The notes below the pieces were generated by a model. That model made no database searches. It saw only the letters and a program-made list of their open reading frames with translations, and was not told the origin of the DNA. A program made the translations under genes and the position numbers. Below are positions 51,569 to 60,937 of a stretch of 64,000 bases of DNA, piece after piece (the stretch's first letter is position 1; every line of letters begins with the position of its first letter). Location: the NCBI RefSeq assembly GCF_029211125.1, contig NZ_JARGEN010000071.1, positions 1-64,000 of the forward strand, written 5' to 3'. Source of the stretch: Curvibacter soli (GTDB lineage Bacteria > Pseudomonadota > Gammaproteobacteria > Burkholderiales > Burkholderiaceae_C).

Positions 51569-52165
51569 TTAACGGCGATAGCCTGGCAACAGGCGGTAAC
51601 GCAGCCTCTGCATCAAAATGCGCCGCCAGCGCTGCAACTGCGACAAGGCAGGCTGCCGGAAGACGCCGACGGTATCCCCCCATGCGGCACTGTCTTGCGC
51701 CTCATGGGGCTGCCAATCGGTGGACACGTCCAGCAGCTCCAGGCTTCCATACGCCGCCAGCGCGCGGTATCCGTCCGGGTAAAAGCGCCAGCAATCCTGC
51801 GGGTAGCGATGTTCCGGCCCGCGCGAAGGCGCCAGCAGAAAAATCAACCCGCCCGGCTTCAGTACCCGCACCATTTCCAGCCACGTCAGCCAGAAGAACT
51901 CCACATGCTCGAAAACCTGGCCCGACACGATCAAGTCGGCGCTGTGGCTCCTCATGGGCAGGCGATACGGCGACTGCAGCACCACGTCCACATTCGGCCC
52001 TGCCACCAAATCCACCCCGCAATAGCGCCAACCCGGCCGATCGAAGAATGGCCTATAGCTTCCATTGACGTCGTAACTGCCGATATCGACGATATTGAGC
52101 GCAGCCTGTGCCGACAGATACGTGCCCACCAGCCGCTCCACATGCTCCAACGAACTCGTGTGCAT
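51569..52165 (-). CDS. SAM-dependent methyltransferase
   Basis: A 198-aa class I methyltransferase: LNIVDIGSYDVNGSYRPFFD is motif I, YCGVDLVAGPNVDVV motif II and SADLIVSGQVFEHVEFFWLT with VLKPGGLIFLLAPSRG the later motifs. The C-terminal 40 residues are basic. It follows the next methyltransferase by 15 bases and belongs to the same minus-strand operon as the ABC exporter, so it probably acts on the exported glycan or its cap. Confidence 0.83.
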   Translation of the reverse strand: MHTSSLEHVERLVGTYLSAQAALNIVDIGSYDVNGSYRPFFDRPGWRYCGVDLVAGPNVDVVLQSPYRLPMRSHSADLIVSGQVFEHVEFFWLTWLEMVRVLKPGGLIFLLAPSRGPEHRYPQDCWRFYPDGYRALAAYGSLELLDVSTDWQPHEAQDSAAWGDTVGVFRQPALSQLQRWRRILMQRLRYRLLPGYRR

Positions 52166-52180
52166 GGCAATCCCAACCCT

Positions 52181-53071
52181 TCAGCGTGCCGCCCGGGCCA
52201 CGACATAAGCGTCCTGGTGCGCCCAGAAATACCTGGGTGCCCATTCCTGCAAATGCCCTGATCCGATGCATTCCTCGATCTGCGCCATCACATAGGCATG
52301 TGACGTGAACGCCGTACCATAGTCTGCGCCGTCGATGGCATTCGACTCGCTGGAGGGCACGAAGAAATAGCCGCGTGAATCCAGCGCCACCCCCTGCATC
52401 CGCGCCGCGTACTCGCCATGCGTCGTGAACACCAGCACGCCACCCGGAGCCACCGCCTCGTACAGACGCCGCAGCCATGCAGCCCAGGTCCACTCCGGCA
52501 AATGGCTGAACAGCGAAAGCACGAACACTACGTCGAATGCTCCCGGCCAACGCACCGCGGCCGGCTCGCGCGCCGAAAGCACCCCATGCACGCCGAAACG
52601 CTCGGTGGAAAACCGAACCGCATCCTCCACCACGTCCGATACGACCACCCTCTGCGCCCCGATTGCCTTCACCAAATGGCGCGTAAAGCGCCCGTGCCCA
52701 CTCGCGAACTCCAAAAACCGCCCCACCTTCGCCAACGGCCGATCGACCCGCTCCAACAGCAGCATCAACTCCGACAGAGTTCGCCAACCGTCAGCCAGGT
52801 AATCACGAATCGGATACGAGCAGGACGCGTGACCTGCGAAAAAACGAAAAATATCATCCGCTGGCGCAATCTCGCAGTTGAGCCCCATCCATTCGCCAAA
52901 GCAGCCCTTCAAGCCATGGCGCTCGATCAGGTTATGCGCATCCAGTTGCATGGCCGGCACCTGGAAAGCCTTGCGCAAAGCAGCCGCTGCCGCGTCCAGA
53001 TCGCCCTGCTCCAGGCTTTGCCGGCCCTGCGCCAGCCAATCCGCATCCACGCAATCAATATTCATCACCAT
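52181..53071 (-). CDS. SAM-dependent methyltransferase with N-terminal helical extension
   Basis: A 296-aa protein. About 90 residues of helical sequence precede the methyltransferase core (FLEFASGHGRFTRHLVKAIG; VVVSDVVEDAVRFSTERFGV; FDVVFVLSLFSHLPEWTWAA; VAPGGVLVFTTHGEYAARM). It lies 24 bases downstream of wzt. Similar genes next to wzt are found in O-antigen clusters whose chains end in a methyl group. Confidence 0.82.
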   Translation of the reverse strand: MVMNIDCVDADWLAQGRQSLEQGDLDAAAAALRKAFQVPAMQLDAHNLIERHGLKGCFGEWMGLNCEIAPADDIFRFFAGHASCSYPIRDYLADGWRTLSELMLLLERVDRPLAKVGRFLEFASGHGRFTRHLVKAIGAQRVVVSDVVEDAVRFSTERFGVHGVLSAREPAAVRWPGAFDVVFVLSLFSHLPEWTWAAWLRRLYEAVAPGGVLVFTTHGEYAARMQGVALDSRGYFFVPSSESNAIDGADYGTAFTSHAYVMAQIEECIGSGHLQEWAPRYFWAHQDAYVVARAAR

Positions 53072-53095
53072 ACGAAAATTCCAACATCATTTTGT

Positions 53096-54331
53096 TCACG
53101 ACCACACATGGGGCAAGCGCACCAAACCCGGCATCAGCGTCGGGGAGACAAACTTGAAATGCTTGTAATGAATCCAGTAGTCGTACAAAACCAGCCCACT
53201 GGCATCGAAAAGATAAGCGCTGACGACATACTCACCCGTATGCAGCGGCAAATCGGGGAACCGCAACACCGAACGCCAACGCCCCTCACCCAGGCTCGTC
53301 GGCACCGCGCCCTCTTCATGCGTGGCCAGCGAAGTGATGCCCGACCCCTTCGACTGCTCCAGCATGAACCCGATATTCGGCCGCTCCTCGCCAAAACCCT
53401 GGACCGTGATGGTGACCACCAGGTCCTTGTCGTCAAGCCGAGGCGGCGCTTCCGTCTCATCGAGGTTCGACAACACCACGGACAGAATCGATGCGCGGGA
53501 ACCCTCGCCCGCCTGCCGCCGCACGACCCTGGCTCGCTCTTTCGACGGACTCGCGCCACTTTCTTGCGCCACGTCCGCCTGTCCGCGTTGCCGACTGAAT
53601 GTCTCGTAGGCACCCAGCACGGCCTCGGTTGCACCGAAAGCACGCACCCTCCCCGCCTGCATCCACAGCGCGCGGTCGCATAAATGCCGTATGTGGTAAC
53701 TGCTGTGCGAACAAAACATGATCGTGCAGCCGCTCTGGCGGAAATCCTCGATGCGCTGCACGCATTTCTTCTGGAAACTCTGATCGCCCACCGCCAACGC
53801 CTCATCGATGATCAGCAACTCTGGCCGCACCGCCGTGACCAACGCGAATGCCAAGCGCACCACCATGCCCGAGGAATAGGTCTTCACCGCCCGGTCAATC
53901 GCATCGCCCAGCTCGGAAAACTCGATGATCCCCGCCTCCAGCCTCGCCATCTCCGCGGCACTGATGCCGATCAGGCTGCCGCCAAAATACAGATTCTCCC
54001 GGCCACTGAAATCCGGATGGAAGCCCGCCCCCAACTCCAGAATGGCCGTGACACGCCCGACCCGCTCGATACGGCCTTGCGTGGGCTGTATCGTGCCCGC
54101 CATCAGCTTCAGCAAAGTGCTCTTGCCGGCACCGTTGTCGCCAATCACGCCCAGGCATTCCCCGCGCCGCAGCGCGAACGACACATCGCGCAGCGCCCAG
54201 TGGCTCGTGTGACGCTGCCGGCCTGTCAACAGCGCCAGCAGGCGATCCTTGGGCGAGGCATAAATCTTGTACTCCTTGCCAAGCCCCTGGACATGCAACG
54301 CCCCGGCATCCACCGCCTGCACATCGCTCAT
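53096..54331 (-). CDS. wzt: Polysaccharide ABC exporter ATPase with C-terminal glycan-binding domain
   Basis: A 411-aa protein: ATPase with Walker A GVIGDNGAGKSTLLKLMAGT, signature-like SSGMVVRLAFALVTA and Walker B LLIIDEALAVGDQSFQKKC; then, after a linker rich in charged residues, a beta-sandwich domain from about residue 275 (LVVTITVQGFGEERPNIGFM to DYWIHYKHFKFVSP). Wzt proteins with this domain recognise a chemical cap on the non-reducing end before export. It starts one base after the wzm stop. Confidence 0.92.
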   Translation of the reverse strand: MSDVQAVDAGALHVQGLGKEYKIYASPKDRLLALLTGRQRHTSHWALRDVSFALRRGECLGVIGDNGAGKSTLLKLMAGTIQPTQGRIERVGRVTAILELGAGFHPDFSGRENLYFGGSLIGISAAEMARLEAGIIEFSELGDAIDRAVKTYSSGMVVRLAFALVTAVRPELLIIDEALAVGDQSFQKKCVQRIEDFRQSGCTIMFCSHSSYHIRHLCDRALWMQAGRVRAFGATEAVLGAYETFSRQRGQADVAQESGASPSKERARVVRRQAGEGSRASILSVVLSNLDETEAPPRLDDKDLVVTITVQGFGEERPNIGFMLEQSKGSGITSLATHEEGAVPTSLGEGRWRSVLRFPDLPLHTGEYVVSAYLFDASGLVLYDYWIHYKHFKFVSPTLMPGLVRLPHVWS

Positions 54332-54332
54332 C

Positions 54333-55133
54333 TCACAGCCAATCCGTCAACTGATCGCGGCAGCGCCGCACCACCAGGCGCAGCAGCCAGCCCAGCGCCA
54401 GCAACCACGCCAACAGGCCATGCCATACCGCTGCCGGCGGCCACCCGCCTTCCAGCAGAATGGCCTGGTAACCCAGCACCAAAGGAGTCATGGGATTGAG
54501 CCACAGAACCCAACGCCACGCCTGCGGAAACAACGTCAATGGGAACAGCACCGGCGACATGAAAATACCCACCGACAACCAAAAGCCCACCACCTGGATC
54601 ACATCGCGCAGCGCGGCCGCGAAAATCGCCAGCAGATAAGCCAACAGAAACGACAGCAGCAACTGCCCCAGCAGCAACGGCGCCAGCGCCGCATAGCCCG
54701 CGCGCAGGCCATGCAAGGGCAAATAGGCCAATGCCAGCAACAGCATCAACGGCCCATACACCCAGGCCGTAGCCAGCACCGTGCGCGCGGGAAACAGTAC
54801 CGGCGGCAAGGCATTTTTCTGCAGCACCGCGCCGGCATCCACCAAACTGCTCGTACCGCGGGCAATGGCATCGCAAAACGCCATCCAGGGCAGCGAACCG
54901 ACGATCAGATACACCCCCAGGCGGGACGAGCCGCCAGCATGCGCCCCGCCCACGCGCATGGAGAACACCACATCGAACACAAGGTAATACGCGGCAATGC
55001 TCAAAAGCGGCTGCGCATAGGCCCAAGCCATGCCAGCGGCCGAACCGGCGTAGCGCGCCTGCACTTCCCGCCGCGTGAGCACCGCCACCAGAGAGCGCGC
55101 GCGCCACAGCGCGCGAACGTCACTCAACAGCAT
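54333..55133 (-). CDS. wzm: Polysaccharide ABC exporter permease
   Basis: A 266-aa ABC-2 type permease with about six helices; LVAVLTRREVQARYAGSAAG is the usual N-terminal amphipathic segment and LNPMTPLVLGYQAILLEGGW the last conserved part. With Wzt it moves undecaprenyl-linked glycan to the periplasm. It begins 12 bases after the end of the peptidyl-prolyl isomerase gene. Confidence 0.92.
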   Translation of the reverse strand: MLLSDVRALWRARSLVAVLTRREVQARYAGSAAGMAWAYAQPLLSIAAYYLVFDVVFSMRVGGAHAGGSSRLGVYLIVGSLPWMAFCDAIARGTSSLVDAGAVLQKNALPPVLFPARTVLATAWVYGPLMLLLALAYLPLHGLRAGYAALAPLLLGQLLLSFLLAYLLAIFAAALRDVIQVVGFWLSVGIFMSPVLFPLTLFPQAWRWVLWLNPMTPLVLGYQAILLEGGWPPAAVWHGLLAWLLALGWLLRLVVRRCRDQLTDWL

Positions 55134-55145
55134 GCGGCTTCAAGG

Positions 55146-56105
55146 TCATTTGTTCGGGATCGGTGCGGGCTCTTGCTGTGCGGCGACAAAGCGCGCCACC
55201 GCGTCCTGCTCGATGATGGCCTGCTCCAGAACCGGCCCGGTACGGCGCTGCCGATGCTCAAGCTGCAGCTTCTTGAGGGCGGAGGCCATCAGTTGCTCGC
55301 GCACTTCTTCGTAAGGCCGTTTGCTGGCCGGACGGCGCTCTTCCAGTTGAATGATGTGCAAGCCAAACTCGGTCTCCACCAGCCCGCTCACGTCGCCGGG
55401 ATTCTTCAGGGCCTCCACGGCGTCGTCGAACGGCTTGACCATCTTGCCTGGAGCAAAAAAGCCCAGATCACCACCCTTTTGCGCACTGCCGGGATCATCG
55501 GAATTCTTCTGCGCCAGCTCGGCGAAATTCGCGCCCGCGCGCACTTCCTGCAACAGCTTTTGCGCCTTGGTGCGCGCCTGCTCATCGCTGCCGCGCACGA
55601 GGATGTGGCGTGCGCGCACCTGCGCCGGAACCGCGTAACTCTTCGCATCGGCCTGGTACTGACTGCGGGCGTAGTCGTCTAGCGCCCTCTCGCCCGGCTG
55701 CACATCGGCATCCCCACGCTCCAGCAGGGCGTCGAACAAGATCTTGTCACGCGCATTCTGCAGCGCCGCTGCCACCTTGGGATCAGCCTGCAGCCCGGCT
55801 TTTTCAGCCTCGGCCGCCAGCACGCGGCGCACCAGCAGGGTGGCCGCCATGCGCGACACTGTTTCCGGGCTCGACAGCACCTTGGCCCGTGCAGTGGGCG
55901 GCACACGCTGCTCCACATCGGCCAGCACATCGGTCGCCGTCACATACACCTTGCCTTCGCGGGCCAGCACCACCGTGCCATCAGGCACGCCGGCCGCACC
56001 AGCGGAGCACGGCATGGCCGCGCCACCCAGCACCATGGCCGACAGCCAGGCCGCGCGCCAGCCGCGCCCTGCGCCCCACCTATCCACGTGAGAAAAAACC
56101 TTCAT
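55146..56105 (-). CDS. Exported peptidyl-prolyl isomerase (parvulin/SurA-like, EpsD type)
   Basis: From the ATG at 56105, with AGGA just upstream, the protein has 319 residues: a signal peptide or lipidation-type N-terminus (VLGGAAMPCSAGAAG), a SurA-like helical domain, then a parvulin domain (VRARHILVRGSDEQARTKAQ; FAELAQKNSDDPGSAQKGGD; DLGFFAPGKMVKPFDDAVEA). Related proteins sit in exopolysaccharide clusters. It leads the minus-strand operon with wzm and wzt and may fold an outer-membrane partner (inference). Confidence 0.86.
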   Translation of the reverse strand: MKVFSHVDRWGAGRGWRAAWLSAMVLGGAAMPCSAGAAGVPDGTVVLAREGKVYVTATDVLADVEQRVPPTARAKVLSSPETVSRMAATLLVRRVLAAEAEKAGLQADPKVAAALQNARDKILFDALLERGDADVQPGERALDDYARSQYQADAKSYAVPAQVRARHILVRGSDEQARTKAQKLLQEVRAGANFAELAQKNSDDPGSAQKGGDLGFFAPGKMVKPFDDAVEALKNPGDVSGLVETEFGLHIIQLEERRPASKRPYEEVREQLMASALKKLQLEHRQRRTGPVLEQAIIEQDAVARFVAAQQEPAPIPNK

Positions 56106-56138
56106 CGTCCTGCTCAAAAAATCAAACGACGTTGCAAA

Positions 56139-56179
56139 GATGCCGGGAAGGCGGCGCTAACCACCTTCCCGGCATTTTT
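56139..56179. terminator. 12-bp GC-rich hairpin between the surface-protein and isomerase genes
   Basis: ATGCCGGGAAGG (56140-56151) pairs perfectly with CCTTCCCGGCAT (56164-56175) around a 12-base loop. On the plus strand it is followed by TTTTT; on the minus strand, the direction of the flanking genes, only CTTTG follows. It may be a second terminator or a leader hairpin of the isomerase-wzm-wzt operon. Confidence 0.6.
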
Positions 56180-56199
56180 GAAAACAAACAACTTTACAG

Positions 56200-56230
56200 A
56201 AAAAAAAGGCGGAGCATGACCCCGCCCTTC
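56200..56230 (-). terminator. Intrinsic terminator downstream of the large exported protein gene
   Basis: On the minus strand AAGGGCGG and CCGCCTT pair around GGTCATGCT (with one bulged G) and are followed by eight T residues. It lies 36 bases past the stop codon of the exported protein gene. Confidence 0.8.
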
Positions 56231-56265
56231 AAGCAATGCAACCGAAGTTGCACATTCCGTACGTA

Positions 56266-57816
56266 TTACGGACGGGTGTAGCGGTGCGCCCAGCCCATGC
56301 CGAAGTTGCCGGCCGTACCCGCCGACACGCTCGGGTTGAACGCCGAGATGAAGGACTTGCCGATGACCGGCAGGCCAACGCCCGGCGTAGCACCAGGAGT
56401 GGCGATCTTCATCCAGCCGTTCGTGTACGGCAGGTCGATCGCCTTCTTCGCCACGGTAGCGCCGAGCACCAGGGTCGGGTCGGATTCGCTCAGGCCGCTG
56501 TTGAAGCTCAGCACGCTGTCTTCGCCGCAGAACGTCAGCGGAGCAGCCGGCAGGCCCGGGGAGATCACGACTTCTTCGCTGGAAGCCAGAGAGCCTTCTT
56601 CCTGGTTGAGCGTCGCGCCATCGCCAGCAGGCAGGGTGGACAAGCCCGTCACGCAAATCTGGTCACCCGTCAGGGTCAGGTTGGTGGCCACATCGAAATA
56701 AGTAATGTTCAAGGGATTCTGAACAATTGAGATAGGCGGTGCATACTTGACCGCAGCCGCATAACGGCGGGTGGGCATGGAGAACACCCAGTCCGTTTCC
56801 GCGAAGATGCCGGGTTCCGTGACGAATTCGTTGATCACCGACGTCGCCGCGATGGCAGCGGTCAAGTTGATGGCTTGAGCGGAAGGAGTAACGCCAACAC
56901 CGCCGGCATAAGGCGTGGACATGTCGGGCAGGTCGTACATGCCGGCGACGACAATGCCCGTGGCCAGCAGCGGGTCAGCCGTGAAACCGACAGCGGCAGC
57001 CACCGGAACAGGCGCGGCCGATTGCGGGAAGTACACGATGTTGCCGGTTGCCAATGCAGGGGTGGCATCAACCGCCTCCACCGCCTGGGCCTCACCCGTC
57101 CACGACAGCGCCTTCGGCACGTTGATGTAGGTGTAGTTGGCCAGCAGACCCGTCGTCGGGTTGGCGAGGCCGATAGTGGCGCCAGTGTAAGTGGCAAGGC
57201 TAGCGTTCGTATCGAGGCTCGTCCACGCCGTCAGAGCGGTACCCGTAGCGGAACCGCAGGGAGCCACGCCAGCGACGTGCTTGATTGCCGGAAACAATGC
57301 CGCAGCAGGAGGAATGTCAGCCATGTTGAAGATTTCGACATAGCCTTCACGCGTGCCCGCGGCCTTGGCCGCCGTGGTGGCGAGCGGATTCAGGCGGGAG
57401 GTGATGAACGGCGTGCTGTTCAGCGTGGCCTTGCTGGGCTTGGTGCAGGTGTTGTCGGCGGTCGTCAGGTACGACAGGCCATCGGAGTTGGCGCTGATGT
57501 TGGCCGTCCACACGTCGCCAGGGGACAGGAACACCTGGAAGTCGAAAATATCGTCAGAGTTGGAAGCGCCGCGGAAACGCACCTTGACGGCCTTGCCGTT
57601 GGTGGTATCTGTATTCACGAGGCTCAGCAGCGTGCTGTTGCCCGATTGCGTGGTGAAGTAGGGCACGAACAGCGAGTGGCCGGTACCCGAGGTGCTCAGG
57701 CGCAGGTCCGTTGCGGTGCCGCTGATATCTGCGACCGTGATGGCATAGGCGCCGCTCACGAGGCCCAGGCCGGCAACGGCTGCTGCAATGCTCTTGGCGA
57801 GAACATTTTTTCTCAT
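56266..57816 (-). CDS. Large exported protein of unknown function (cell-surface protein type)
   Basis: From the ATG at 57816, preceded by GGAG, the protein has 516 residues. MRKNVLAKSIAAAVAGLGLV then SGAYA is a clear signal peptide. The mature part is rich in Ala, Thr, Ser, Gly and Val, with few charges, and looks like beta structure (HSLFVPYFTTQSGNSTLLSL; VRFRGASNSDDIFDFQVFLS). Four cysteines may form disulfides. I have seen this layout in abundant surface proteins of Comamonadaceae but know no function. It lies beside type II secretion genes and may be their substrate (inference). It has its own terminator. Confidence 0.75.
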   Translation of the reverse strand: MRKNVLAKSIAAAVAGLGLVSGAYAITVADISGTATDLRLSTSGTGHSLFVPYFTTQSGNSTLLSLVNTDTTNGKAVKVRFRGASNSDDIFDFQVFLSPGDVWTANISANSDGLSYLTTADNTCTKPSKATLNSTPFITSRLNPLATTAAKAAGTREGYVEIFNMADIPPAAALFPAIKHVAGVAPCGSATGTALTAWTSLDTNASLATYTGATIGLANPTTGLLANYTYINVPKALSWTGEAQAVEAVDATPALATGNIVYFPQSAAPVPVAAAVGFTADPLLATGIVVAGMYDLPDMSTPYAGGVGVTPSAQAINLTAAIAATSVINEFVTEPGIFAETDWVFSMPTRRYAAAVKYAPPISIVQNPLNITYFDVATNLTLTGDQICVTGLSTLPAGDGATLNQEEGSLASSEEVVISPGLPAAPLTFCGEDSVLSFNSGLSESDPTLVLGATVAKKAIDLPYTNGWMKIATPGATPGVGLPVIGKSFISAFNPSVSAGTAGNFGMGWAHRYTRP

Positions 57817-58052
57817 AAATACTCCAGTAAAAAAGTTGTTTGGCGCAACTGAAAGAGGTTGATTACGCCTTGTGATACTAGCATGTTGAAACGCCCACAG
57901 ACTCAAGCAAATAGGCCATTTCGCGAAAATGTTGGCAACTGACAACATAGGCCACTGATTCCCTACTCGATAGGCGCCTCCCTGGGCAGTTTGCAGGGCA
58001 TGCATGCATACCCCTTTGTACACATCACATCAGACATTGCGGCGGGCATGCG

Positions 58053-58529
58053 TCACAGCCGCTCGGCTATCCACCACTGGTCGCTCTCGCGCACCCAGGT
58101 CTCTTCGACATGGGTGGTGATGGTATCGCCAAATCGGGTGCCCAGGAATGGCTGGGCCTGGATTCGCACCGTGGCGACGCAACGCTCGGCACTGCTGCAC
58201 TCGACCTTGACGGCCTGCGCCCCGATCCATTTCACAGCGGTTCCTCTGCGGCTGGTGTAGCCCTCGACGCTGGTGAGCGCGCGGTAGCCAGGGCTCGCGA
58301 AGCCGTAGGCGGCCTGAAAATCGCGGGCGACGAGCGCTTTCCAGCGTGCGTTGGCACGCGCGGCGACAAGCTGCTCGGGGGTTTGCGCAACGACCGACGC
58401 TGCCGCGTCCGATGCGGCTTGTCCGCCCTGCTGGGCAGCACAGCCCGCCACGGCCAAGGCAAGCGCCAGCAGGAGCGCATGGGCGGCGCCCGATGCGGAG
58501 TTCAGGTTTCTGTGAATTCGATGGTTCAT
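58053..58529 (-). CDS. Small lipoprotein of unknown function
   Basis: From the ATG at 58529 the protein has 158 residues. A signal sequence ends in the lipobox LAVAGC (Cys29), so it is probably lipidated. The mature domain (ARWKALVARDFQAAYGFASP; ECSSAERCVATVRIQ; HVEETWVRESDQWWIAERL) looks like a small NTF2-like fold. It follows gspD by 51 bases on the same strand. An ATG at 58571 is a possible but less likely start. Confidence 0.75.
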   Translation of the reverse strand: MNHRIHRNLNSASGAAHALLLALALAVAGCAAQQGGQAASDAAASVVAQTPEQLVAARANARWKALVARDFQAAYGFASPGYRALTSVEGYTSRRGTAVKWIGAQAVKVECSSAERCVATVRIQAQPFLGTRFGDTITTHVEETWVRESDQWWIAERL

Positions 58530-58580
58530 ATTCTTTCTGATCGACCTTGCAAGTACATAAACATAAGACATGGTGGAACG

Positions 58581-60917
58581 TCATGGAGCCGGTACGGACT
58601 GGGCGGGCGCGGCAATGGCGCCGCGTTGCAGGCCGCGCCATTCCGACAGCGCGCGCATGCCCTCGCGCAGTTCGCCGCCGACGGCACGCGCGTCCTGATC
58701 GGTGCGGACGACGCGCGGCGTGATGATGACGAGCAGTTCGGTGCGCCCGTTCTGCACCGTGGTGGAGCCGAATGCATTGCCGATGATAGGGATGTCCTGC
58801 AAAAAAGGCACGCCGGCGCGGCCGTTGGTGGTGTTGTCCTTGATGAGGCCACCGAGCACCAGTGTTTCGCCGGAACGCACCGCCACCTTGCTGGCGATCT
58901 GGCGCTGCAGGAAGGCGCGCTGGCCGGTGGTGCTGTCCGCATCGCCCACGTCGGTCACGGTCTGGCTGATCTGCATGGTGACCATGTCGCCCGCGTTCAC
59001 CGATGGCAGCACGCCGAGCATGACGCCGGTGTCCTTGTACTGGTAAGTGGTGGTGATGTTGCCGTTGGTGCTGCCCACATAGCTGGTCTCGCCGGTCTTG
59101 ATGGGCTGCTGGTTGCCGACCATGATGGTGGCGAGCTGGTTGTCCAGCACCATGAGCGAGGGGCTGGAGATCACCTTCACCAGAGACTTGTCGGCCAGGG
59201 CATTGAGCGTTGCACGCACGTTGCCCAGCGAGTTGAAAAGCGTATATGCGAATCCGGCACTGGCACCGGCCATGGCATTGGCAGCAGGCTGCCCCACCGT
59301 GCCGGAGCCCGAGTAGCCGCTGCGAGCCCCGTTGTTAAAGAACCACTGCAAGCCGTATCGGAGTTCGTCGTTGAGCGTGACCTCGATGATGCTGGCCTCG
59401 ATCAGCACTTGGGTAGGGGGCACGTCCAGACGCCGCATGGCAGCTTCGATCTTGGCGTACTCTGCCTTGGTGCCATAAATGACGATGGCATTGTTTGCCT
59501 CGTCGGCAACGACGCGTAGATTCTGCCCATAGGTGGCGACGGTGACGCGCGGGGCATTCTGGCCGTTTTGCATGGCACTGCCGGCGGATGTGCCGGAGGA
59601 CGGGGAGCCACCCATGCCGAGCGCCATGGACAGCGCCGAAGACGACGCGCCCGTGCTGGCGCCTAACGAGTTGCCGAAGCCGGAAGTGCTGCCCATACTT
59701 TGCGTCAAACCAGGGGCGACGCCTGTATTGGCGCTAGCGCCCTGGGCCGCAGTGGCGGAGCCGAAGATCCCATTGAGCACGCTCGCCAGATGGCTCGCAT
59801 TTCCGTTTTGCACGGGGTAGACGTACAACTGCGGCTCGGAACCATTGTCGCTGGGACGGTCGAGGCGCTCGATCCACTTGCGAGCCTCGTCTAGGTATGC
59901 GGCATATGGAGTAACAACCAACACGCTGTTGATTCTTTCGATGGGCAGGATGCGCAGGGCGCCATACAAAGGATTTGTTTCGGACAGTCCCGCGCCAGCG
60001 CCCGCGCCCGCGGCCGCAGCGCCCCCCCCACTTGCCGCAGCAGCACCAGCGGCCGGCGCGCTACCGCTGGTTTTGGCTGGGGCTGTGCCGCCCGAGCCCA
60101 TGAGTTGCAGAGCCGCTTCGACTTCCTTGGCCGTGATGTACTTAAGTGGGAACACTCCCACGGACATGCCCTTGAGAAGGTTGACGTCGAATGTGGAGAC
60201 GATGTCCAGCCAACCTTCAGCCTGGGTGCGATTGCCCACCATGATAAGCAGGTTGCGCACGGTGTCGACGCGCAAGATGGCATCAGCCGCAGCCAAGGGG
60301 CGCAAAATGATGGCCATTTCGGCCGCGCCTATGTATTGCAGCGGGATGATGATGGGCCCGGTTCCCGGCGGCAGCGGGGTGTTGGCGACGGCTTGGCGGA
60401 CACCCGGGACAATGCCCTTGAGAACCTCTGGCTTGCCCACATGATAGGTACCGCGTACATCGCGCGCCATGGCCAGACCATTGGCCTGTAGCGCACTTTC
60501 GAGCAGGAAAGCCGCCTGGTCGGGCGATACCGGGGCGCGGGTGGAGAGGGTGATGCTGCCCGCAATGGGCTGGTGCAGCACGTAATCGGCCTTGGCAATA
60601 TCACCCAGAATGGTACGGGCCACTTCAGCGATGGGAGCTTCCTCGAAGTTGAAGGTGCTGGGCGCCCCGGCAATGGCAGGCACGCCGCCCTTGGGCGCAG
60701 CAATGACCTGGTCGCTGCCTCGGATGATGCGCGGCTCGCCGACCGGCGCGGGGGGCTGCGGGTCACCCAGCGCATCTGAGGCGGGCGGCTTGCGCGGTGT
60801 CGTTTGTCCAGCGGGTACGGAGGATGCCGCCGCATCGGTGTTTTCCTGCTGGGCCCAGGCCCCGTGGCAACCAGCAGCCAAGGCTATGGCGGCAAGCATG
60901 GTGCGTTTGAATGTCAT
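58581..60917 (-). CDS. gspD: Type II secretion outer-membrane secretin
   Basis: From the ATG at 60917 the protein has 778 residues. A signal peptide (or lipobox, ALAAGC) is followed by the N0 domain (NFEEAPIAEVARTILGDIAK), N1-N3 repeats (LKYITAKEVEAALQLMG; VYPVQNGNASHLASVLNGIF) and the secretin core (VISSPSLMVLDNQLATIMVG; GETLVLGGLIKDNTTNGRAG; VPFLQDIPIIGNAFGS). Two low-complexity stretches, Ala/Gly-rich near residues 280-305 and Gly/Ser/Ala-rich near 390-450, lie in or between the N domains. It forms the outer-membrane channel. Confidence 0.93.
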   Translation of the reverse strand: MTFKRTMLAAIALAAGCHGAWAQQENTDAAASSVPAGQTTPRKPPASDALGDPQPPAPVGEPRIIRGSDQVIAAPKGGVPAIAGAPSTFNFEEAPIAEVARTILGDIAKADYVLHQPIAGSITLSTRAPVSPDQAAFLLESALQANGLAMARDVRGTYHVGKPEVLKGIVPGVRQAVANTPLPPGTGPIIIPLQYIGAAEMAIILRPLAAADAILRVDTVRNLLIMVGNRTQAEGWLDIVSTFDVNLLKGMSVGVFPLKYITAKEVEAALQLMGSGGTAPAKTSGSAPAAGAAAASGGGAAAAGAGAGAGLSETNPLYGALRILPIERINSVLVVTPYAAYLDEARKWIERLDRPSDNGSEPQLYVYPVQNGNASHLASVLNGIFGSATAAQGASANTGVAPGLTQSMGSTSGFGNSLGASTGASSSALSMALGMGGSPSSGTSAGSAMQNGQNAPRVTVATYGQNLRVVADEANNAIVIYGTKAEYAKIEAAMRRLDVPPTQVLIEASIIEVTLNDELRYGLQWFFNNGARSGYSGSGTVGQPAANAMAGASAGFAYTLFNSLGNVRATLNALADKSLVKVISSPSLMVLDNQLATIMVGNQQPIKTGETSYVGSTNGNITTTYQYKDTGVMLGVLPSVNAGDMVTMQISQTVTDVGDADSTTGQRAFLQRQIASKVAVRSGETLVLGGLIKDNTTNGRAGVPFLQDIPIIGNAFGSTTVQNGRTELLVIITPRVVRTDQDARAVGGELREGMRALSEWRGLQRGAIAAPAQSVPAP

Positions 60918-60937
60918 TCTGTCTAGTTCGCTGGATG

